From Watersipora subatra (lineage: Eukaryota; Bryozoa; Gymnolaemata; Cheilostomatida; Watersiporidae), in the NCBI RefSeq assembly GCF_963576615.1, contig NC_088711.1:8612869-8676868 (forward strand): a stretch of 64,000 nt of DNA, written 5' to 3'. Position 1 is the stretch's first letter, and every line of letters begins with the position of its first letter. The translations under genes were made by a program, and so were the position numbers. Positions 10,401 to 22,400 of this stretch are shown piece by piece. The notes beneath the pieces were generated by a model. The model was not told where the DNA came from. It saw only the letters and a program-made list of their open reading frames with translations, and did no database searches.

Positions 10401-13400
10401 CCTACCTCACTAGTTGATCTCCTTGAAACTATTGATGATCAGGAGGAAGCAGAAGATAATTGCGAAGACGAAGAAACAGATTCATTTGACTTCGACAGCG
10501 ATGAAAGCGATGACGATTGAAGCTTGTGATGACAGGGAACATTTAGATGATTTCCAGAAGCATCTATATCTTAATTTTTTTTTCTTCTTAATGTGCAAAT
10601 GACACTTGTGATGAAAAAACGACTGGTCTTATGATGTTCTTTCACCCTTAAAATACGAGTACAGGCAACACGTTCTTCACGATTGCTATAACATTTGCAA
10701 AGATATGGTAAAAATAGGTTTTTCAGTAATGGCGGCACTAATTTGCATATCTTACATGTCAGGAACACATGTGGTCACTATGAGACTGGTCTTATATTGA
10801 TGCTAGACCCTCAAAACCTGGGTCTAGACACCTTATTTTTGCAGTTATCTGTTGTATTGGCGGAGTTATAGCGATTTTAGTATTTTCATGTAATGGCGGC
10901 TTAATTTGCATAAAAAAGGCACGTGGGACAATATTTCAAATTTTTAACATAGCAAACCGTTTTCTACACATTTTTCCCCATAGGAAGACACCAATTAGAA
11001 ATTGATTTCCGGGGGGTGCACGCAGACCCCCTCTACCAACTGTACTACTATTACACTTGATCCCTCACGGCATACGGGACTGCCAGTGTACTAGTTTTCT
11101 ATAATAATAGATAGTTTTTCTTAGATGTTAGGTTTGCTTTTTGAAGTTATGTGTTACATCATTCATTGTTTCTAACAACTTATTTTCCGTTGTAGGCTTT
11201 TTCATTTGCAGGCTTCCTCTCTGGATGCACCGAAGCTTTTGTTATAAACCCATTTGAGGTGGTCAAAGTGCGGCTGCAATCAGAAAAAATGCAGTTCTCA
11301 GCTGTAAGTATTCATTCTAATAGTGTATGGGTTTATTTGGCTCTCACATAGGGCCAATACAGTGGTGTGCAAATATATTCTCCAACATGACTAATGTACG
11401 ATTTATAATATGACTAGTGAGAGGTGTTGAATTGTTATGCTCAGAACCGGCATAAACAAGCTTTATTGTTCACCGTGTTACCCAAATGAATTGCCTCGGA
11501 AAATTGCTGAAATGAGAGAAATTCGGAAATAGGCAAATTATTTTTGTGAATGTTAGTAGCCCTTGAAAGTGCCTTTCAAAAATTTAGGGTTAGCTTTTTC
11601 TGACAGCTTTTATTTTTAGTTTCTCATGTTATGCAAAGTCTTTGGAAATTCGGTTGTTTCAATAGCTTTCCACCCGTGGCCAGTATCAGTCACATATGTT
11701 ACAGAGTATCGCGTTCTTGTTTTCATAAACATCCTGATATTAAAATGCTCATCAAAACAAAAGTTAGCATCAAATGTATTTTGTAAACCATATTTGAAGA
11801 GCGTGACTCATGCAACCTGCTTCTGAAATATCAAAGTTTGATCTTCTTCGTTTGTAAAGAGGAATAATAACTCCACTTTTTTCAGATAGCCAAGTATTGT
11901 TTTAAAATGTGTGGCTTATTCAAGTGCTACTTGAGCGTGTTGCTAATAAGCTAACTATTGCTAAAATATTTGGCTTTGTCGATAAATCTCTCACGTGTGT
12001 TCTAAACATCTTCACCACCGAATAGACACTTGGAGTGGATGTTCTTAAGAACATAGACAGGTGAAAATCTTACTCTAGGTTTGTGATAGAATACAGTCTT
12101 AACTCTAAATGTTTTGTAAGTTATGAAAAAATATTAAAGAGTTGAATGGAAATATCATGCGTATTAATTCCAAGATGATGTCTAGATAGAACGGTATAAA
12201 GTTGGTTTGATATTGAATATGACATAAAGGATTGTATTTGTCAATCCTTCACTTAGCACTTCATTGCGTTGGTATCTGCATCAGAATTTAAGCTTGCCGT
12301 TTGCTTAGTTCTTTTACATTATTAAATTAAATGAATTTAATGGTATTCTCAGGGCTGTTACTATTGACTGTGGCTCAATGTCATTACTCAGTGCTCCTGT
12401 GCAGTACAAATATTGATAATATATATTAAACAGCAATATGTTACAGCTGTGCTTATTTATTAATAAGATAGTTTAGCCATAATAGGGACCTTAGAGAAGT
12501 TTAACAACAAAGTCATCAAACAGCTTTAGATAAACACATTGTGGGTTTCCTATAGACTGGCAGAAATAGCTAGATAGGTGTGTAAACACTGAAGCTTGCT
12601 TGTTTCTGTCCAGCTTACAATTGGTAAACAATTTAGGTAATCACCCAACTAGCAATTTTTCAAAAAAATTCAGACAAGACATACAGCTTTTCAACTGTTT
12701 GATCAATATTCCATCATTTCCATGCTATAGTGTTGAACTTTAATAATATAAAAATATTTTCAATACCTTATGAAAAAATATGTAAAAGTGAAATAAAAAA
12801 TAATTAGGTGTCGACTAAATTTTGACAGGGTTTTGAGGGGTTTTGACTGTTAAGGATGAGTTGAATGCGCAGTACATCGTGAGGTCCTAATGCTACATTC
12901 CAGTCTGTGTGTATTTCATCATCTAGCAAAAGAATGCCTTTTCAACAGCAAGGGAAATCATTAGAACCGATGGATTTGGCTTAAAAGGGCTAAACAAAGG
13001 TTTGACAGCCACTATATGCAGACACGGTATATGGAATGCGTGCTACTTCGGCTTCTATCACAATGTCAAGGCCTTCCTGACGAAAGACGGGGTTAGTCGG
13101 CATGCGCAAGGACCTCCACACCCTTGACTGATTAGTCACGACTGCTCGCTAGCTTGTTCCTTTCACTGGCTGTTGCCTACACTTTCACTGCATGTATATT
13201 ATTATATTGTAGTTTAGTGCAGCTCTCATCCACATCTGCTAGTCCAGTTTGACCTCAGAGATTGCTAGACAAGAGGCAAGTGCACTTTCAGTCCTTTCCT
13301 GACTGAGTGACCTCTAATTCCTCGGTCTAGCTTATGTGAGAATTATTCGGGCTGTAGTATTCGTAACACGCGTAGGCAGGTGGCTTAATAAGATATTAAC

Positions 13401-16400
13401 ACACTCATTGCGTATGATTACATTACTCCTTAATTTGATCGTTAACATTTTCAGCTCAATAATTGGGGCTCTTCATCAATTATTAGTAGTGGCAGAGACC
13501 CAACAAGCTTGTCAGACCTTTTGCATCACCCATAGCTCATTAGTTGCGAGACTAAACTTTGTGCTTTGCTTTTCCTGTCATTTTATGAGCAATCTCCTGC
13601 AATCCTAACATGAGTAATCTTCGCTCTTTAAAACTCTGTCTTACTTAGGTATAATTGCCTATTAAGCGTCAGCCTCAATCTTATCGGTATTTATCTTTCT
13701 TGTTATGAGCATCGTTTCTGAGATTATTCACTATACCTCTGACTCATGCTTGCTGCCACCCTTAGGCAGCTAGATACCCACCTTTCAAAGCACCCTCCCA
13801 CTTGTTGGTGTTTATACTTCTTGTAGCTGGAAACATAAGCAAAGACTAATACCTGTCCAGGCGAGGGATGGGCTGTAAACAAACTTCTATAATTGGAAAT
13901 GCTCTTCATTTTTTATACCTCCTCCCCTGCTCTTGTTTATCATGTATGGAGTTGTCTGTCATTTCATTACATGGCTATGCATTCTGGTTCCTCACTTTTT
14001 ATTGTTTTCCTGATTCTTCAGAAAGATTCAGACCAGCAGGGTAGTATCTGACGCAGAGCATTTTCTTTTCAAATCTGATAGTCTTACGGTTAAAATAAAT
14101 AAGGCATGACATGGCTGTAGATGCACTTGAGCATGGGCCAAGGTGTAGCCATTACAATGGTCAAATAACATCAAGTGTGCTTGTTCCTCATTCTCTCACA
14201 TGTTTCTCATATATGGCACTTTCATAAGAGGAACTGTTTAACAAGAGTAAACTGCGTCGGAGGATGTAGACGCAATAGAGACTATTTGTTTTGCAGACGA
14301 CTTTGTAATGATCCCTAGGATTAGCCCTACCTGACTCAGCTCAAGTGTAGCCACTGTTGTTGAAGGGTTTTTATGTCAATTTAATAGAATTCTGATGACC
14401 TGTGCATGTATTTTTTTAATTGTTGCTTGCTTATGTAGGAAGTGATGGGAGTGCCTAAAAGACTGTTGATAGGCTTCACGGCAGGTTCTTTGGCATCCGC
14501 TGTGAATATTCCTTGGGACGTGGCTAAGAGCCGCATTCAGGGCCCACAACCTGATTCATCAACAATTAAATATAAGGCTACAGCTCAAACGATCAGACTG
14601 GTTGCTAAAGAGGAAGGGTGAGGTTTAGCATATCTCAATATAGTCCTCAACATTTTGTTTATTCTTGAAGTAACCTGCCAAGAAAGGTGTGGAATCTGTT
14701 GAATTGCCTGTTATTATACTTCATCTAGCAGCTATTGCTTTATAAATGTTATTCGAAAATGTGTAGCCTCCACTTTGGTTATGAAGCTTACCGTAGTGAC
14801 GACAGTTCAACGTGTATTCAAAGTTAGACAGTTAAAAACAAACTGGAAACACTAATAACAAGATTAACAATAAGCATGATATAGAAATATGTTTCCTCCA
14901 TTTTTAGCAATAAGTTATACATGTATAGCTATTAGCTTTGATATAAAGCTCACTCTAGCGCCAATAATTCGTTGTGTTATGTTAAAAAAGCTCAAAGCAA
15001 GTTAGAAACAAGAATAACATTAACAATAATTTAATATAGAAATTGTTCACTTAGCTATAAATGCAATAGCTATCGGTACTTCAAATAATCTGTCGAGTAC
15101 GAATGTATTACGGTATATCGTAAGCTCCATGTTAGCTCATAAACTGAAACATATTTTCTCAGGAAGAGACTGCTGCTTACCATACCGTGCCTTCCTTACG
15201 AATGCTACAGAAATATGCTCTAACTTCATGTTTGCTTGATCTGCATTTTGAATATATGAGTAAGAGCTGTTTGATAGCCTTTACAGTCATACTTTGACAT
15301 ACGAGCTTAATGCGTTTCAGGACTGATCTCGCATCTCAATTTATTCATGTCTCAAGGCACTATTTCGTATATTAAATATCTATATACAAATTAATCTGTT
15401 CCCACGCTATGAAAAAAACACTTGAAATAGGATATTACGGAGGAACAATGTGTTTTTAATTGTTGTAATTTAGTACCTTCGCTAACAAAGTAACAAATAC
15501 CTATGTAGTTGTTTAAATCTGCAATGAAATGTAACATTACTATTTATACTACTATAAGTTTTTACCTTAGAGACAGACGTAGTGACTAACGGCGGTTCAA
15601 GAGACTTGACAGCACCGCATTCGGTACACTAAAATTTTATGACGTTATGTAACAGAAACTTTGAATGTGACTTAAATGAATTTAGATTACTAAATACACA
15701 CCTAAAGCAAAGTTAATTTTTGCTAAACTTACTTTAATTTTGTCAACTTGATTTTTTATAATTTGTTTCTGGTTTGGCGCTTTCTGCCTCGCGTTCACTG
15801 TAATCTTTATTCAACCTTTTAAAAAATTTTTTCAAACTGATCCGAGGAGAAAGATTGAGCTACGAGAGCTCAAAAGCTGCGAGAGGCCACTTTCATTGCC
15901 TATAGTGGCTATCGAGAACCATACTTGGCCCTATAGTGACCAGTGAGAATCGGCTCGTATGCACGTATCTCAAAGATTATTCGTATGCCAAGGAACAAAT
16001 TTGCTAAAACTCTGCTCGTATCTCGATTGTCTCATATGTTGGAACACTCGTATGTAGAGGTATGAATGTATTATGTTTTTATTGCACAATTTGTTGCCTT
16101 GATTTAAAAACAAAATTTGAATACAAATGTGCATTTATAAATTGTGTTTTTTAAATATCGTAAATTTTTATATTTTATATTCCCAAGTAAAATTGTGAGT
16201 TGTAGAAATAGCTGCTTCTGTATGTTTGGCAGCTTTGGCAGTAAGTAGTTAAATAATTTTAGATTTGACATGCAACTCGAGGAATAAAGTCGATCTATCA
16301 CTATTCATAGGTAGGACAGATAAAATACCTTGAGTGAAAATCACTCTATGATAGTTACATAATACCAAGTGTATTGTATTATTTTATTATTTATAAGTTC

Positions 16401-19400
16401 GATCCAATATTTGCTTCATAGCTTACTGAAATTTTAAAAATGGATAGCTTTGGCACACAGTGATTTTCTATGAGAAACTGTTTTTTAAATGTTATAAATT
16501 CTTAAATAAAACTACCGTGAAAGCAACACTTTTCCTTTTAATATGCTGTAAGCTATTTGAGCACTCATATCTAATCTGGCTTGTTTCATCAAATCGAGTA
16601 CAGTATTCAAATGTAATTCACAGTTTTATTACACGATAAAATGTTGACTACAAAGAACTTGGCTATATACATATCTAGATCATGGTCCTAAGTTTAGCTT
16701 TGGAATATTTTTTGGTAAAACATGATGTGATACATGGCCATATTCAAATACCTTTCCATAAAAGTGTTAGATATTCTTTGTTCATACACGCAACTTAATC
16801 TTTGGTAGCCTCTCAATGTCTTTATGGAGATGCATGCTGATATTGAATGTATAATATTTGAAGAACTGATTGGCTGATTAACCCTTCATGTTGGTAGAAG
16901 CTTGCGGTTATTGTGATTTAGTCTACCAGTTTAGAAGAGTGAGAGCTCAAGATATGCAAATTCATTACTTATAGCCTGTGGTCATTAGTGTGCGAACCGA
17001 ATTGGCTCACAAAGTATTGTCAGGGCCCACAGTTCTGTCATTTTCATTTCTAGGTTTCTATCATATTAAGTATTGACTCAACTAAGTTTTGTTTCACACC
17101 TTATAATTGAGAAAACATTTTATGCTAATAAGTGTCTTTTAATAAAAAAAATTCTGAATTCATTTTTTGGCCTTATTGACTTGCTGATGTTTTATAGTTT
17201 TGTTATCAGAATCTCTGTAGCGGTCATCAGCTGCACTTAACCTGTACTCATAGTCACTCAGAGGTCAAGCAGAGAAATCAAAACATTAGTGTTTTGATAT
17301 TTACTACACCATGTTTACTTTATTGTATCAAGATTAGACACTGATCGTCACGAGCCTTACAGTTGTTTCCTGTAACAAGTACATTGATGGTCTAATGACT
17401 GTACGCTTGTACGGATGTTCGTTATATTCCTGGAAAATAATCGTTATAAATATCTATGTCTCAAGGTGATCCATGCAAATAATAGCGGGACTAGAGACTG
17501 TATGTTATATTTTCATGTTGCGCTAGTTAGATAATGAGTAACAACAGAGTAATTATTGACGCTGGCAGCCAACAGCTCATTTGATCAATGATTAGGTTCC
17601 CATTTTACTGACCAAGATTAGATTTCAAAAATACAAGTTTTTATGGAGATGCATGCTTACATTGTATGTACAATATTTGGAGGACATTGGTTGACGGACA
17701 CCTCGTATTGGTAGAAGCCTTCGGTCATTGTGAACTAGTTTAGTTTGTTTACCATTGAAAAGATTTTCCAAGTGTAGATAAATTGACAGAAAGCTTCTAG
17801 TTTTTTTGAGACGCTTCTATTGTCGAAATGGCGTCCTCTGTTTTGTTATAGATAAGTAAGGATTTGATACTGGTTACTATACTGGAAACCTTTTTTATGA
17901 AGGTCACTAAGCATGTACCATCAATGGTTTTGTTCTTGCTACTGTCATATTTGTAGATACCTTGATTTGTTTTCATTTTCGATAGATTCTGATTTTTTTT
18001 CCAAATGTTGATATCATGGAGCACAAACGTTTACATTGAAGCCTACCAGCTTCACACTCCATAGGATACATGTATGTACCTAAGTACATGTTGCCGAAGT
18101 TGTTAGATGTTGGGACTGCACATTCTGAGTCATTTTTCCAGAACTAGAAGTTCAGTCGAGCCTCCAAGTGGTATTTACACTCGTATTAGTAACTGAGCAT
18201 CATGGTATTGACCTTTGTAATTTGAATATACCGGAAAAAAACATTATTTAATCACCATGGTGTTCTATTTTTCAACCCTTCTCTTAGCATGGTGCCTTAT
18301 TAGAAAAAGTGTTGAAATAAAGGGTTGCGTTGTATTTTTCAAACACCTCGTCAGAATATACAGAAGGCAAATTTAACCCTTTCACAGGCGAATCAAATGT
18401 TGCCTATAATTTGCTCTCTCCTTTAGTGGTTGACATTAAGCCTTTGAGTGGACGAAATTTGCTAACTTATCTCCAACTTGTCTTAAATCTCTTAATAAAT
18501 ATGCACGAGGAAGCTGATACATGTCTCCACCAGTTGATAGCTATTGCTTGCAATTAGCCTGCTATGATCTTATAGCCTGTATTGCACTTTATTGATGCTT
18601 TGAAGTTTTCTATTTCATTCTAAATTTTACGGTATACTTTCGTTTTGCAACTATACTTAACAAGAAGTTGCATAAAAGCTCATTGCACTCATTGATATGT
18701 TTGTTACGGTTTGCAGCCAAAACAGGCTTTTTTAATGTGCAATAGAAGAGGAGTTGGGAACGTCGATCCATTGTAAGCAGTTTCTCATTGTAGAAGGTAT
18801 CGCAATCATCTATGATCGCAATCATGCTATCAAATAATAGGCTACAAATCTGAAAATTTAAAAGTTATATAATAATCTATCAAATGCTACAAATATATAT
18901 ATATATTCAAGAACAAGTGACAAACAAACCATATTTATAACATATTCAGAACCAAAAATTAACATTTTAAAACCAAAATTTACATTTTCAAAATAAAATA
19001 TTACCATTGTTTGCTCAGCCAGTTGCGTTCTGATTGCTGTTTTGGTTTGGAACCATTCTATATTCTTGTGGCTGTTCAATACCTTCCACAGTGTTTTCTG
19101 ACCTCGATTCCTTTTCTGCACTGCAGAGCTAGTCGACATTAGTGTCCAAACAATTTTTAGCCGAGCCAAGCTTTTACGCGATGCCATTTAGAATACACCT
19201 CTCACGCAAATAAAGAAAAACGCGTGGAATCAAAATAGCCTCAAAATATTAGCCTCAAAATACGTCCTAGCGCAGATTCCATCGTAAACGCGCAAAACCT
19301 TTTCACATACATCGAAGTATCAAGAGATCAAAAAAATGAAGCTTTTATTAGCCTGACACGGTTTCTAATTATTTCTATGGCGTTGCGTTCAAAGTTTTAA

Positions 19401-22400
19401 CCAAAGAAAACTATAGAGACTTGAGTTTGAAAACGGAATTCAATACGAACAGAAACAATGAAAGCATTAATTGTAATTGAGTCATCATTTGTACAGTTTT
19501 GTGGACACTTTTCTGCTGATCACTTGCTATTATGGGTTCGTAAAGATGGAGAGTGTCAAATAGTGTCAGTCAAATAGAAGTGGCATTCAAGTAAAGGGTA
19601 GCGCTCTATTTTCCAAATCTCTCATAGTGTCATTCAAATAAAAGTGGCATTCAAATACAGGTTTTACTTTTACGCCATAGTAAAAGGTTATGTTTAAACC
19701 ATAACTGTCACGAACAACTTTTATCGTATTTACTAGGTAAATTAGACACGCTGATTCCGATTTTGTACTCAAAATAAAGATTAGTCCACTAACCTTCAAA
19801 GTCATTTAGGCTTTTTTAAAGCGTTTCAATATCCGTTTCAAAAATAACACAATCGGCATTACAAGCTCCGCCCATAAATATGTGACGAAACCTAGCTTTT
19901 TCAGAAACGGAAGTTAGGAATGTTTAGTCCGATTTAGAATAATAGAGATGGGTGTCTTAAAACCCATTATTATCTAAATCCAGCCTGTAAAATAGTTTCA
20001 ATTTTTTATGAAAGGGATATAAACTATTTAAAATTGCTCGCAGCTTGTTACATGACGTTTAAATGGGCTGGACGCCGAGAAAAATGAGCTCAAAAAGCGC
20101 GGTTTTATCACGAGCTAGCGTTGTTATTGCGCTTTTTAAATATGCAATGCTAAATAGCTTATCTACCTTTCAGAAAAGACTGATATTATTTTTAAGGCTG
20201 AATTTAGATATTAATGAATTTTAAAACACCCATCTCTATTATTCTAAATCGGTCTAAACATACCTACGTAACTTCTGTTCCTAAAAAGCTAGGTTACGTC
20301 AAGTATTTATGGGCGGAGCTTGTTATGCCGATCGTGTTGTTTTCGAGACCGATATTAAAACGCTATAAAAAGTTCTTCATTACTCTGAAAGTTAGTGGCC
20401 TAATCTTTATTTTGATTACAAAATCGGAATCAGCATGTCTGATTTACCTAGTAAATATGATAAAAGTTGTTCGTGGCAGTTATGGTTTAAGGAATGAGTT
20501 AGGAGGGTGCTGCACGGTCTGCTGAAGTATAATCAAGTGGGAGAGAAACATAATTCTATGAAACACTTGAAATACCTGAGAATGCAGCTTGTTCTCGTCT
20601 GGATGGGCAGACACTTGGCCGCTTGCTTAATCTTGAGATGGGATCTGGCAATGCCAAATATTTCCATGGCTTGAGTGGCTGAGATGAAAGCCGGCTTGGC
20701 ATTGGAGGAGTTTGTATTGTAAACAATTTACAACAGCTCTGCTATTTTTAGTTTGTTAATACATTAACAATAATTGTTCTGCGTGAAATGGATATGGCTT
20801 TTCACAATTGGTTACACAATAAGTAGATTGACTTGAGACGGCGGAGACTGCTGAAGGGTTTGTTATGAGCCTCTTCCATATCTTGTTTCGATAGCGAGTC
20901 AACATATTCTTGTGTGTTTTGGCAAAAGTTCATTGTTTGGAGTGAGACTCTCAACAGATTTTATTCCTTGAGAAAGAACGAAAAACTTTGCTTTTGGTGC
21001 AGGCTTGCTGCAGCCACACTCCTCGTTTTCTGAAATAACACTCCGGTGCCTGAATCTTTGCCAAACATTGTAAATTTGAGCCTCCTGTATGACAGAGTAT
21101 TAAAACTCTCGCCTTCGAACCTGATAAAGAGTGATATAGACTGGCGATTGTAAACTCTCAATGAGTAAAGATCAAAATGACTCAATTTAAAATTATGTCA
21201 CTTTTAGTTTCTAAATCTATCGTTAATAAGTAAAAATGAGTAATTTGGTATAGTTTTTGTCCTGATAGGGTAGAAAAAAAACTAAAAATTGAGAGGATTG
21301 TTTGGAAATTTGTGATTGCCTTAAATGGCGTTGATAACGCTTCTAGGTCAACTATACTATTACTAACTTTTGCTCTGCCACACCTATACGTGCCTGTTAA
21401 GTTTGCTGACGTCTGATACCTCTATTTCCCACCCAAAAGGTATCAGAATGTTTTACCAGAGTACTGCCAATTAACCACAGACAGCGGATTTGTATCGTTA
21501 ACATTTACTTTTTACCTGTGATCAAAAGTGTGGCTGGAGAAGTGGGATAAAGTGTTTGTATGATTAGTCTTAACTATATTGATATAGACACTCTATTGCG
21601 TCAATGCGCGCATTGTGTATATCTATTGCACGCATTTGATAGGGTAACCAGGCCTAGCTATACCGAAATATATTCTCCATCATTCGATAATCGCTTCTGT
21701 TAGAGAGTACCAATCCATTACCTTCTGCCTAATGTCCCCTTCTAGATTTTCTCATTATTGTATTCAACCCGTCAATAGTTGTGTCATTGATTGATATCTT
21801 TCAGAGCTTCTTCACTTGACAACACATAAATCTTCAAGTTATTTAGGTCATATTTACAATATAACTCATTTTTGTCCGTTTAGGATTTGTCTGCCCTCTA
21901 TCAGTGTAATGTCTAATACAGCATGTATCAAATTTGTTGAATGTAATGCTGTATTGATAGCATAGAAATTATCTTCTCTGGGCGTGTAATATAACATCCT
22001 GTTCTAACGAATCTTTTTATAATGTTTGTTATCACATGTCGACTATAGTTTTATAATTAGTTTTGGCATTCTAATTTGAAACAGCAGTATACTACTTGCA
22101 CACACATTAGCTGTTGACAGCTCATCACTACTAACACTAGACTTTAACTTATAAAAGCTACTGTTATTCCACTATTTAAGCGCTGCTCTTTACAGTGATT
22201 GCAGAGACACTATCTAGACACAGTGTTGAAACCATAGACCTATTAACTATACCAACTATTAAGTATAGTTAGTAGGTCTATGGTTGAAACACTGCCTTTT
22301 AGTAATGGCGGTTTTCTCATCGTTCCAACTAGTTCTTTCCCCAACTCTTGCAAGTTCGTCATTCCTTTGATTCCCTAAATAGTCTTCATCCTTGATTATA

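Larger units (their letters stand above)
4510..11041 (+). mobile_element. Large DNA transposon with 383-bp TIRs and an XPG-like nuclease gene (possible Academ relative)
   Basis: The two 383-base ends are inverted copies differing at five positions by hand count, with no indel, so the insertion looks young. Between them lies one five-exon gene on the plus strand (5377-10520). The element interrupts a Helitron-like unit inside an SLC25A21 intron. The termini read AGTTGGTAGAGGGGGTCTGC. No clear target duplication is visible: the left flank ends gtct and the right flank starts gtac. From established knowledge, Academ is the eukaryotic DNA transposon superfamily described with an XPG nuclease, a cysteine-rich zinc finger and 3-4 bp duplications. 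That makes Academ the leading candidate, but no helicase is seen here and the assignment is inference. Confidence 0.88.
4352..11094 (+). mobile_element. Helitron-like unit, copy 2, split by the large transposon
   Basis: The left half (4352-4509) begins TCTTTACTATAATAAGAGCC; the right half (11042-11094) ends cagtgtaCTAG after a short GGCA...TGCC stem. The flanking bases are A (4351) and T (11095), matching the Helitron rule of 5'-TC...CTRR-3' inserted between A and T. With the transposon removed the unit is about 211 bp, close to the 220 bp of copy 1. It is too short to code for anything and is a non-autonomous unit with a degenerate tRNA-like part. Confidence 0.6.

Noticed and set aside
13336-13608. 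90-codon open frame in an intron
   Set aside because: No domain and no similarity to carrier exons; it lies wholly inside an SLC25A21 intron.
18330-18557. 75-codon open frame in pogo-like copy 1
   Set aside because: It overlaps the subterminal region of the element and the corresponding frame is broken in the other copies, so it is not treated as coding.
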